This document shows, one piece after another, positions 1-9,584 of a stretch of 64,000 nucleotides of DNA (its first letter is position 1; every line of letters starts with the position of its first letter). The notes under the pieces were generated by a model, which was given only the letters and a program-made list of their open reading frames with translations, was not told the DNA's origin and searched no databases. Origin of the DNA: Humulus lupulus (Eukaryota > Streptophyta > Magnoliopsida > Rosales > Cannabaceae); the NCBI RefSeq assembly GCF_963169125.1, contig NC_084794.1:70578665-70642664 (forward strand), given 5' to 3'. Both the position numbers and the translations under genes were made by a program.

Positions 1-480
1 CTAACCCATATTTTTTACCCCAGTAACTTCAATATCTTAGTTCAGGTGGGATGTCTTCATGCATCGTTCGTTTGATGAAAAACCGAAGCTTTTTAAAAAA
101 AAAAAAAGAAGCTGAGTAATGTTTGTGTTTTAGATAAAGAAAATGAGAGGTGTGAAATAGAAGAAAATGAGAGGTTTTTCTTTGAAACAATGGGTGGGAA
201 GGTGACCGGTTGTCAAAGTCCATCAATTGCACTATTAAACTTAAGTCATACCCCTACTAAAGTAGACTATAACTACAAAATACTATCAGATGAGCAGCTT
301 CTTTTGCAGAATTCTACCCAGCTGTTGGATCATTAATCCAACTTTCAATGACCCATATTAATCCAGCATTCTTGAGCTTCCATCGTTGGATCATTACAAT
401 CAAAATCAACGACTCAAATCAAAAGGTGGAATGTCTTCCGCCTCCGTACCAAGCGTGATGGAATCGTGGTCCTAAAAGAT
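1..480. other. Intergenic AT-rich DNA, no gene seen
   Basis: No convincing coding region, RNA gene or transposon terminus was recognised here. Short open frames on both strands are low-complexity and phenylalanine-rich because of A/T runs. A short motif (AGGTGG, one variable base, ATGTCTTC) occurs near 43 and again near 424, but this is too little to call a repeat family. Confidence 0.5.
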
Positions 481-565
481 ATATATATAGAAAAAGTCTT
501 CATACGCCCGCACCCGTACGTCTCTTTTTTTAAGCCTATGATTGGCTTGAAATGAAAGCTACACC

Positions 566-1674
566 ATTTGAAATGAGGCTTGATTGTATACTAACATAGC
601 CTATACCAACAGTACCACTTTAATAAAAAAATTATATATATTTTTTTATCTCTTGGAAAGCTAACTCGTTGTTGGATAAAAGTATTTTCCAACCATTCTC
701 TTCCATGAAAATAGGTATAAACGTCTGTTTTGTGACTATTTATTTTTAAATTTATCATTTTAGTATTGCTATTTTTTTTTCGAAATAGAAAATTTGGGAT
801 TAGGGCATATGAGCAATGATCTATGGTTATTCTGAAAAAAAAAAAAGTTTTAAAATTCAAATGTTAATGCTTTTTGTTTACATTTTTTTTAGTGTTTATT
901 CTTTAACTTTGAGGGCTTAGGAGTATACAGGCAATGATAGATATTGTACCAGTGTGGTTGTATATATTTTTGGTTGTGTATAAAAATTTCAACTTTAATG
1001 TGAAATGGTTCTAATTAATACCTTAATTGAGTGTTTATTGGATAACAAAGGTAGTTAAGTTGAGATGAACCAAATTGGTTGTTGGGTTTGGAACAAAATA
1101 AAATTGCTCTGTTTTTTTGTTTTTTTCGAGAAATTGAACTTTCTTTCGTCTGCAACAAATTGATGCTCAAGCTTTCAATTTCTGGTTTCTTTTTATCTTC
1201 TCGATTTGGTGAAGAGAGATATTAGAAGAAATGATTTTCACTTGGAAATTTGTGCTACCATAGATCAAGAACTTGAGGACCAGTAACATAAGTTTCTACT
1301 ACTTTATGATAGTGACAACATAGAACAATACCCATTATTTTCTCCATTCTTCCAAGCAATATCAATTATCAAATCTTGATGCTATGATGATTGGGAATGA
1401 TAATCTATTCAAATTACTTGGTTGGTGTTAAAAACACTGTTTAGTGATAGTCTCTTTCATTGATGATTTATTATTAGCTCTAAAAAAGTTGATTTTTCAC
1501 CCTAATTTTTTTTTTTAGAAAAGGTATATTTTAGTTAATGAAGATATTATTTGACGATATCAAGAATAATCTCAAGCTTACCCTCAATTCTCTAGTTCTT
1601 CTTTGGCTTAAATGCCATTGTATATACATCAAATTAAATTGATTTGATTACTCTACAACTAGATTGCCTATGAC
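566..1674. other. Interior of the putative TIR transposon, left part
   Basis: This is AT-rich sequence with many poly-T and poly-A runs. No protein domain, RNA gene or further repeat pair was recognised. It could hold decayed host sequence captured by the element, but nothing in the short frames resembles a known protein. Confidence 0.4.
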
Positions 1675-1679
1675 CTTAC

Positions 1680-1911
1680 TATAGAAGATATCAACAATGC
1701 AAAGTCTGTTCCACATTAAAGTCTGTTTTGTTATATGCTTTGTATATATATATTTATTCTAATTAATATTTACTTACCTAGTCTTACTGCTATTTTCTAG
1801 CATTACTTTACGTGAATTAGTTCTCCAAGATATATTGTAAATATCCTGTATTTTCCTATTTAAAGGTTGATAATATTAATGAGAAAACTATCTCTTCTCT
1901 AAACCTTTATA
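1680..1911 (+). repeat. 5' LTR of copia 1
   Basis: This 232-bp direct repeat matches 6173-6402. It begins TATAGAAG, ends CCTTTATA, and is preceded by the CTTAC target duplication. The junction with the primer site at 1912 fixes the right end. Substitutions against the 3' copy are few, plus a TA-repeat length difference. Confidence 0.93.
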
Positions 1912-1924
1912 TGGTATCAGGAGT
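1912..1924 (+). other. Primer-binding site of copia 1
   Basis: TGGTATCAGGAGT follows the 5' LTR directly. It resembles the 3' end complement of plant initiator tRNA-Met (usual form TGGTATCAGAGC), with an extra G. This is the minus-strand priming site in copia elements. Confidence 0.85.
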
Positions 1925-2946
1925 CCATCAGGAGCCCACACGATCCCACCTTATTATTCTTCTTTTTTTCTTCCTTCCAATGGCGAATGAGCAATCCACC
2001 ATTCCTAATACTAATGAGCCTGCTAATCCATTTACTATTCTCCAATTGCAAAACACCATCAAATTAACACCCACCAATTACATAACATGGAAAACTTAGT
2101 TGCAAGCAACACTTCTTGGTTATGATCTGTGGAAATATATCGATGGCTCTTTTCCTTCTCCTCCCAAAACCATCACCACTGGAAGTGTTTCTGCCCCCAA
2201 CCTAGCAGCCTTGACTTGGTTTCGCCAAGATCGACTAGTTTTTGGTGCTCTCGTTGGGGCTCTTTCCCAAGATCTTGTACCTCTTGTCTCTCAAACTAGC
2301 ACTGCCAAGGAGGCGTGGGATATCCTTTCCTCCACATATGCTAGTACATCACGTGGTCACGTCAAACAAATAAAGACCCAGCTCTCCAAACTTACTCACA
2401 CTAATCAATTGATTCATGAGTATATGCAAGCTATCAAGCGGTGCACGGACCGTCTCGCTGCTATGGGAAAGCCTATGGACCATGAGGACATTATTGACAA
2501 GGTGCTCCAAGGTCTTGATTATGAGATGTACAAGTCTGTCATTGACGTCGTCAATGCTCGAGACACCCCTATTTCCTTTGAGGAACTTCATGAAAAATTA
2601 ATCACAAAAGAGGTTGTTGTTGCTAACACATCTTCTCCTGCCCAATTCCCGACCACTGTGCATGCTACCCAATACCGAAAAAATTATTCTAAAGGTCAAC
2701 AATCAAGCTCTTCATCACCACCCCTGCTTCCCACTCCTCAATCTTCTTCTTCAGCCAAGCCACAACGACCATATTTGGGTAAATGCCAATGGTGTCGGGT
2801 CACTGGTCATGCTCTCAACAAATGCAATATATTCAAGACCCTTTTTCCTACCATTGAGGTCCCCACTCCGGTCTATGCTCGACCTGCTCAAATGGGTCGA
2901 CAGCCTCCTTCCTTACCTCAAGCTCACATTATGCAAGGTGTTCACA

Positions 2947-3132
2947 ATGGCACCTCATCCCATGGCTGGCTCCTGGATAGTGGTGCATCCCACCATGTCA
3001 CAAATGATCTCAACAACCTCTCATTACATGCACCATATGATGGCACCTCATCCCATGGCTGGCTCCTGGATAGTGGTGCATCCCACCATGTCACAAATGA
3101 TCTCAACAACCTCTCATTACATGCACCATATG
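2947..3132 (+). repeat. 93-bp in-frame tandem duplication across the protease active site
   Basis: Two adjacent 93-bp units (2947-3039 and 3040-3132) look identical at nucleotide level. Each encodes 31 residues including WLLDSGASHHVT, the catalytic aspartate segment of the copia protease. A third partial start (ATGGC) follows at 3133. Because 93 is divisible by three the frame survives. The lack of visible divergence says the duplication is younger than, or close in age to, the insertion. Confidence 0.95.
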
Positions 3133-6100
3133 ATGGCTCAGATGAAATTGTCATTGGTGATGGCTCGTCCCTTCCCATAGAAAATATTGGTTCTTTCTCT
3201 CTCACCACTCCTTCTAAAATTTTTACTTTCTCTAATGTCCTACATGTTCCATCTATCTCACGAAATATCCTCTCCATCTCAAAGTTTTGTCAAGAAAACA
3301 ACACTTCAATTGAATTCTTACCTTCTCTTTTTCATGTCAAGGAACAGTCGAAGGGCACCACTCTTCTCCAGGGGCCATCTAAAGCTGGTATTTATGAATG
3401 GCACCCGAAACCTCCTCGAGTCTACACAAGTTTCAAAAAGCCCATTCATGATTGGCACCATCGACTTGGGCATCCATCTAGTTCTATTCTTAGACTTTTA
3501 AACTCCAAGTTTTCATTAGCTATTTCCGATATCTCTATGTCGCATTGTAATTCATGCAATATAAATAAAAGCCACAAGCTACCTTTTCCTGATTCTACTC
3601 TTACCTCTAGTGCTCCTCTTGATTTAATTTTTACTGATGTATGGTCTAGCCCACTGTTATCAAATGACAATTACAAATATTATGTGATTTTTGTTGATCA
3701 TTTTACAAAATACACATGGTTATATCCTCTCAAAAAAAAGTCTGACACTGAACAAACTTTTTATCATTTTCAAGCACTTGTTGAGAAATTTTTTAAGAAG
3801 CCAATAGTTCAAGTATTTAGTGATAATGATGGGGAATATGAAAAACTTAAACCTTACTTTGCCCATCATGGCATTTCTCATCTTACTACTCCTCCTCACA
3901 CTCCAGAACATAATGGGTTTGCGGAGCGTAGACATAAGCACATTGTCGAGACTGGTTTATCCCTTCTTTCTCATGCCAAAATGCCCTTAAATTATTGGCC
4001 ATATGCATTTTCTACAGCCACATATTTGATTAATCGACTCCCAACTCCAACACTTAATAATGATTCTCCTTATCTTCGACTTTTTGGGACTGCACCCAAC
4101 TATTCCAAATTGCAAAGTTTTGGAAGTTTGTGCTACCCATGGCTGCGTCCATATGCTAGTCATAAACTTGATAATCGGTCTCTTCCATGCATCTTTGTAG
4201 GTTACTCTCCCTCACAGAGTGCCTATTATTGTTTACATCTTCCAACTAACAGGGTGTATGTCTCTAGGCACGTCAGATTTGTGGATAATGTCTTCCCCTT
4301 TCCCACCTTTAGTCCAACATCTACTCCCATCTCTCTTACCAACATTGCTGAATGGTGCACTGTGGCCCTTCACATTGCATTGCCGCCTCCTATGCAGCCC
4401 ACTATGCAACCTGTTGTTGAGCCTCAAACACCACCTACTGTTACCATCTCACCACTGCCCTCACCTCCCCAACCATCGTCCACCACCCCACCAACTCCTA
4501 TTGTCTCACCTAATCTCCCTTCACCACCACCTCCTCCACCCACTAGAACCATTGTCACTCGTCTACGAAATAATATTGTTAAGCCCAACCCAAAGTTTGT
4601 CAATCCAACCACTACTCAAGCTCAATCAACGGAACCCCGTAACATTACTCAAGCTCTAAAAGATCCTTAGTGGCGTCTTGCCATGATAGAGGAATATGAT
4701 GCTTTGGTACGTAATGCTACTTGGGAACTTGTTCCCTCTCACCCCTCTCAGAATGTTGTTGGATGCAAATGGGTTTACTGAGTTAAATACAAATCTACGG
4801 GTGCAATTGAGTGTTACAAGGCTCACCTTGTTGCTAAGGGTTTTCATCAACGACCTGGGATTGATTATTCAGAGACTTTTAGTCCAGTTATCAAACCTAC
4901 AGCAGTCAGACTCATGCTCTCTCTTGCAGTGACAAATGGGTGGAATATTTGACAGCTTGATATTAACAACGCCTTTCTTCAAGGTAATCTTAATGAAAAT
5001 GTCTTCATGTCACAGCCTCCGGGTTTCCTGGATAAAGATAAGCCCACTCATGTATGCAAGCTTAAGAAGGCTATCTACGGCCTCAAACAAGCTCCGAGAG
5101 CTTGGTATCAAGAGCTCCACACTTATCTTCTGTCTTATGGTTTTCGCAATTCTATTGCTGATTCTTCATTGTTTATCTACAAGCATCATAATGTCACTTT
5201 TTATCTACTGGTATATGTTGACGATATTATTATGGGTCCTTCATCTTCCGCTCTACAAGTGTTTCTCACTAGCTTGGTCTCTCGCTTCTCCCTAAAAGAC
5301 TTGGGGTCACTCTCATATTTTCTTGGTGTTGAGGTCCTGCCTCATGAGCATGGGTTGTTCTTAAGTCAAAAGAAGTATGTTCAAGATTTATTAGAACGTA
5401 CCAAGATGTCAGATGCTAAGCCGGTATCTACACCCATGGTCACTTATCCCTCTCTCAACCTCATTGATGGCTTGCCTTTAGCTAATCCTACTGAGTATCG
5501 CGCACTAGTTGGCAGTCTACAATATCTATCCTTAACGAGGCCAGACGTTGCCTTTACGGTTAACAAGCTCTCCGAATACATGCACAAGCCTACGAATCTT
5601 CACTATGTTGCACTCAAAAGACTCCTTCGCTACCTTAATGGTACGTCTCAACATGGTATTATCATCCATCGCCAATCTCCATCACAACTTCATGCTTTCT
5701 GCGATGCGGATTAGGCGAGTGATCGTGATAACTACTTATCTACCACTGGCTATATTGTCTATTTGGGACGAAATCCTCTCTCTTGGAGTTCAAAGAAACA
5801 GTAGAGCCTCGCTAAATCTTCGACAGAAGCCGAATTTAGAGCTGTGGCAACCACTAGTGCTGAGGTTATATAGCTTCCGTCTCTTCTCCAAGAGTTAGAT
5901 ATTCATCTCCAACAACCTCCTAGAATTTATTGTGATAATCTTGGAGCAACTCATTATGCGGCCAATTCAGTTTTTCATTCACGCATGAAGCATCTTGCAC
6001 TGGCCTTCCACTTTGTACGAGATCAAGTTCAGAAAGGCACACTTTGTGTGCAACATATCTCAGGTCATGATCAATTGGCTGATTGTCTCACAAAGCCACT

Positions 6101-6160
6101 ACCTAAGTCTCGTCTTCATCTCTTATTTACTAAGATTGGCCTTGCTCAACCACCATCCAT

Positions 6161-6172
6161 CTTGCGGGGGAA
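6161..6172 (+). other. Polypurine tract of copia 1
   Basis: CTTGCGGGGGAA sits immediately before the 3' LTR. This is the usual copia plus-strand primer form. Confidence 0.8.
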
Positions 6173-6402
6173 TATAGAAGATATCAACAATGCAAAGTCT
6201 GTTCCACATTAAAGTCTGTTATGTTATATGATTTGTATATATATTTATTCTAATTAATATTTACTTACCTAGTCTTACTGCTATTTTCTAGCATTACTTT
6301 ACGTGAATTAGTTCTCCAAGATATATTGTAAATACCCTGTATTTGCCTATTTAAAGGCTGATAATATTAATGAGAAAACTATCTCTTCTCTAAACCTTTA
6401 TA
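6173..6402 (+). repeat. 3' LTR of copia 1
   Basis: This 230-bp copy of 1680-1911 is followed by the CTTAC target duplication at 6403-6407. The polyprotein frame runs about 40 bp into it before its terminal stop. Confidence 0.93.
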
Positions 6403-6407
6403 CTTAC

Positions 6408-6764
6408 ATGCATTGTTATCTGTATGCAATGGCAATGAAATCCTTAAACCCACAGTATTTATTGTTGCAATTGATACACAAAGGTGAAGAGGCATTTCGG
6501 GTGATGGTGGCAGTGGGGATGGGTTCAGGTCAAAGGCAGAAGCTGAAGAAGATGACAGAGTGAAGAGCAGTGGACAGGACAAATGTAACGAACATTGTGG
6601 ATGAATCCATGGTCGACAAATGAGGCAGTGGAGACAGAGTAGGCTAAAGTGGGATGTGTTGATGAAATGATAGTTTTTTTTTTTTAATAGCAAGAGTTTT
6701 CTCTAACAACACTCTGACCAAGGTTACTTTTTGAAGAAAAAAATTAGTGTACACTCGGTTTTAA
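6408..6764. other. Interior of the putative TIR transposon, right part
   Basis: No gene was recognised. A moderately GC-rich stretch (about 6470-6660) stands out from the AT-rich surroundings and could be a captured fragment, but neither strand gives a recognisable protein. Confidence 0.35.
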
Positions 6765-6865
6765 TGTAATACAATGAAATTTTTATTTAAAACCAATCAC
6801 ATACTTAAGAAAAGAGCTGCACGGGTGTACGCCCGCACCAAAGAAGGATCCTCTATATATATATA

Positions 6866-7279
6866 GGGGAATTCTCCTATAGGGGCTTCATTTTAAGTCC
6901 TACCGGTAGGGCTCTCAGTGTTCTCAACCCTTGAACATTTTTCGGCATGATTTTTTTATGACCATGTATATTGTAGCTATTTAGAGCATTCTGCAAATTT
7001 TCAGAAAATTCCAAAAAGTTTACAATACCGAAAACTAGGTTCAAACATGTTGCACGCGTGACTAATTTTTTTATGAGCGTGGAAAACAACATGTTTGAAC
7101 CTAGTTTTCGGTATTGTAAACTATTCGGAATTTTCTGAAAATTTGCAGGATGCTCTAAATAGCTATAATATACACGCTCATAAAAAAAAAAAGTCACGCC
7201 AAAAACTGTTCACGGGTCGAGAAACACTGAGAGTCCTATCGGTAGGGCTTAAAGTGAAGCCCCTATAGAAGAATTGTCC
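6866..7279. mobile_element. Foldback MITE with arms filling the whole element
   Basis: The sequence from 6866 inwards matches the reverse complement of the sequence from 7279 inwards over about 190 bp per arm, so nearly the whole 414 bp folds on itself. Both ends carry CTATAGGGGCTTCA then CCTACCG(G/A)TAGG. A centre of inner repeats (ATGTTTGAACCTAGTTTTCG and its complement) lies near 7072. TA repeats flank both ends and hide the target duplication. It has no coding capacity. Long self-complementary arms like these often give small RNAs (inference). Confidence 0.85.
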
Positions 7280-7879
7280 ATATATATATATTAACATGAA
7301 AAAACTATGTCATTATCAAGCTCAACACGTGTGTAGTAGGCAAAAGTTGTACCAGGCCTAATCCAATAAGGCCCAATTCTGGGCCTTCCTTTGGCCCATC
7401 ACACAATGACCCAGAATGTCATACATACCCATAATGACAATCAGTACAACTACTTACCAAGACCATTTCCAGAAGAGAAATTTCCATCCCAAAACCTTTT
7501 TCTCATTTTAATTACAATTATAACGTTTTTTTTTTATACATTTTTCAAATTAATTGTAATTTTGCACAATTGTCAAGCTATTGTCTCTCTCTTTTCTCTC
7601 TCTTTTCCACAATTTTAAAATAAAATTCATTCCACACGGCTTATTATTTGAGTTCAAGAGCGGTACCATTGCGAACTACTCTTTAATGTGATCATTTTGA
7701 TATGTAGGAAGCATATATTTTATCGCTGTCACCAAAATCAAAAGCAACCATTTAGTTGCTTAGGATACCAATTAGATATTGATTAATTACCTTTATGCAA
7801 AAAAAATTATTTTAGTTAATTAACTCCAAACTTATTTTTGGAATTTTATTAATAGTTTCCATTATGTATAAAAAGTAAC
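7280..7879. other. Intergenic AT-rich DNA
   Basis: No gene or RNA was recognised. A run of CTCTCTCTTTTCTCTCTC lies near 7585. The right part (from about 7680) resembles 17577-18010 in composition and in motifs such as AAGCAACC and CTTAAATAATAAGAT-like words. It may therefore be one older repeat into which the hAT MITE and T1 inserted. Confidence 0.4.
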
Positions 7880-7887
7880 TTTGTAGT

Positions 7888-8593
7888 TAGGAGTGTTTGT
7901 GGTGCGGGGGGTGCGGTTTTTCTCTAATTTTTTGGACTCCACCGCATATGCGGTTTGAACAATTTTCCAAACCGCAACCCGCACCGCATACACCTCAAAC
8001 CGCATAAACCACACCGTAAAAATGCGGTGTGGTGCGGTGCGGTGTGGGCGGTTTATACCTATTGCCAAATAATTTAACAATTAAATATTATAATTAAGAA
8101 AGATTCATAATAAATCTCATAACCATAGAGTGTTTAACAAAATAATTAAATGTACAACAAGCTAATAAACTTTAAGCAAAATAATAAAAATATAACAAAC
8201 TAATAACAAAGAAAAAATGTAATATAAAAGTAAATATTATTTTAATTAAGGAGGAATATATTTAGATTGAAGTAGAATATGTGTTAGCATCCTATGAAAC
8301 ATTATATTTTTTTTCTAGATAATGTGTATATTATATTATACTATATAAATATTTATGCATTAACTTTAAATGTAGTGAAATTGAAAAAAATAATATAAAA
8401 AAGTTAATATATATAATGATGCAGTGCGGTGTGGTTTGAATCGCATTTATAAAATTTAAAACCGCAAACCGCACTGCGCGGCTTGGCAAAAATACAAACC
8501 ACAACCGCACCGCGAAGGGTTCTAAACCGCAAATTGCGGTGTGGTGCGGTGTAGGCGGTTTGTGCGGGGTGGGCGGTTTTATGAACACCCCTA
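7888..8593. mobile_element. hAT-type MITE, copy 1 (intact)
   Basis: The terminal inverted repeats are TAGGAGTGTTTG and TGAACACCCCTA. They are flanked by a perfect 8-bp target duplication TTTGTAGT at 7880-7887 and 8594-8601, the hallmark of hAT transposition. Subterminal regions are dense in GCGGT/ACCGC words on both strands, as seen where hAT transposases bind. The 706-bp interior is AT-rich with no transposase, so it is non-autonomous. A second copy is broken into three pieces between 18570 and 39739 and aligns along its length. Confidence 0.93.
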
Positions 8594-8601
8594 TTTGTAG
8601 T

Positions 8602-8926
8602 TGCTTTTAATTAATTAATTTTTTTTGGTCTTTTTAATTTATTTAAGTAATCGTTAAATCAAGTAGTCCAAAAAATGGGCATTATTTAAGATATTATTTT
8701 GTAGCTTTGAAATTGAATATAAGAACTATTTTTAGTAACTCACTAAATCATTTGATTGCTTTAAATTTGTGTCATACCCAAAAATTTAATCATATATTAC
8801 AAGGTAGCTTATTGACATCTTAAATTATTTTAAAAGCAACAAAAATGTAGTTTTTATAAAAGTAAATATGTAGTATATTAAATAATATCATTATCTAATA
8901 AGCTATTCATGGTAACTTGGAATTAT
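8602..8926. other. Intergenic AT-rich DNA between hAT MITE and T1
   Basis: No gene was recognised. Words such as TTAAGATATTATTTT and ACTTAAAT repeat here and again after T1 at 17640-17830. This suggests the DNA on both sides of T1 belongs to one older AT-rich repeat. Confidence 0.4.
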
Positions 8927-8931
8927 AAGAG

Positions 8932-9536
8932 TGTTATCCAAAAAGCAGGTATGGATGACGTGGCAAATATTTTCAACACGTGGCTGACACCTGGCAGAGG
9001 TTCTGTTCGACCATCGATCAAGGATGTTCCCCTGACACACTATTTTAGTTTTATATACGACCAGACTGCTCGTATACTCCGTATATTTTTGAGTAATCTT
9101 GTACAATTGTAATCATATCCGAGATTATTTCCCTTTGTACCTGATTATCCGATTAATTAGGTAAAAATATCTTTGATTGATTCATGTAACCCACCTTGAG
9201 CCTATAAATAGAAAAGAAGTAGCTCAAGGGATGGGCTTTTGGCTAATTTTGTTTGTGCTTTAGAAGAGAGAGCAAGAGAACTTTGGCTATTATCTTTTGG
9301 TTGTATTACTCATCCCTCTAAGGCTTGTAAAACTCAAGAACCCTAGTTCTTTGATCACCCCTTTGAGAATCAAGATCAATAATAGCCTAAGTGGACGTAG
9401 GTCATTACCAATTCTTGGGGCCGAACTACTATAAATTGTTGTGTTGTCTATTTTTCTTTCCATTAGATCTTATTCAATACTTTCGATCACATCAAGCATT
9501 TGACTCCGTGTTAGTTGGCCAAAATGAGGGTCAACA
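8932..9536 (+). repeat. 5' LTR of T1
   Basis: This 605-bp repeat starts TGTTATCC and ends GGGTCAACA. It is related to the T2 LTRs in the opposite orientation. It contains a TATA box at 9203-9210 inside a hairpin formed by CCTTGAGC and GCTCAAGG. Confidence 0.93.
9203..9210 (+). promoter_or_regulatory. TATA box in the T1 5' LTR
   Basis: TATAAATA lies about 325 bp before the LTR end, between complementary CTTGAGC and GCTCAAG segments. The same arrangement is present in both T2 LTRs (right copy at 38962-38969, minus strand). This is the likely core promoter of the genomic retrotransposon RNA. Confidence 0.7.
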
Positions 9537-9561
9537 TTCTGGTGCTTTCATTGAGAGCTTG
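9537..9561 (+). other. Putative primer-binding site of T1
   Basis: The 25 bp after the LTR contain TGGTGCTTTCATTGAGAG, starting three bases in. TGG is expected opposite a tRNA CCA end. The same sequence follows the 5' LTR of T2 (minus strand, 38610-38634). I cannot assign the tRNA from memory. Confidence 0.6.
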
Positions 9562-9584
9562 AGAAGAAGTTGTTGAAGGTACTA

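Larger units (their letters stand above)
1980..6212 (+). pseudogene. copia 1 gag-pol polyprotein, seven in-frame stops
   Basis: The frame starts at the ATG at 1980 and stays open without a frameshift to 6212, inside the 3' LTR. Domains in order: UBN2-type gag; zinc knuckle CQWCRVTGHALNKC (2784-2825); aspartic protease with DSGAS, present twice; the GAG-pre-integrase HxxxHxxxC..C segment (about 3445-3590); integrase core (about 3600-4300) with D (TDVW), D (SDNDG) and E (PEHNGFAERR); RT with YVDD near 5213; RNase H (about 5690-6100). In-frame stops are at 2097 TAG, 4668 TAG, 4779 TGA, 4950 TGA, 5712 TAG, 5802 TAG and 5871 TAG. At least six fit C-to-T or G-to-A transitions. The copy cannot make full-length product unaided. 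Confidence 0.93.
1680..6402 (+). mobile_element. Ty1/copia LTR retrotransposon (copia 1), full length
   Basis: It is bounded by two ~230-bp LTRs and a perfect 5-bp target duplication, CTTAC, at 1675-1679 and 6403-6407. The order is LTR, tRNA-Met-type primer site, gag, protease, integrase, RT, RNase H, polypurine tract, LTR. Integrase lies before RT, which defines copia. Short LTRs and the RNase H tail suggest an Ale-type lineage (inference). The LTRs differ at about five positions plus one 2-bp indel, so insertion was fairly recent. The termini appear to be TA...TA rather than TG...CA. The single reading frame is unshifted but has seven in-frame stops. Confidence 0.93.
481..6865. mobile_element. 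Probable non-autonomous terminal-inverted-repeat DNA transposon, split by a copia element
   Basis: The sequence from 481 to about 565 matches the reverse complement of about 6765-6865. Both ends begin with an AT-repeat ending in TATAG. Both then show a GC-rich CCCGCACCCGTAC-like block, a CTCTTTT tract, TTAAG, and TATGATTGG or TGTGATTGG followed by A/T-rich sequence. Removing the nested copia element leaves about 1.65 kb with no recognisable transposase, so it would be non-autonomous. The superfamily (Mutator-like is possible) and target duplication cannot be fixed, because both ends lie in TA repeats. The right end abuts the foldback MITE at 6866. Confidence 0.45.

Noticed and set aside
7862..8080. 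Open frames in the hAT MITE that look like short proteins (also at 8331-8588)
   Set aside because: They arise from repeated GCGGT/ACCGC subterminal words, not from coding sequence. The element lacks any transposase.
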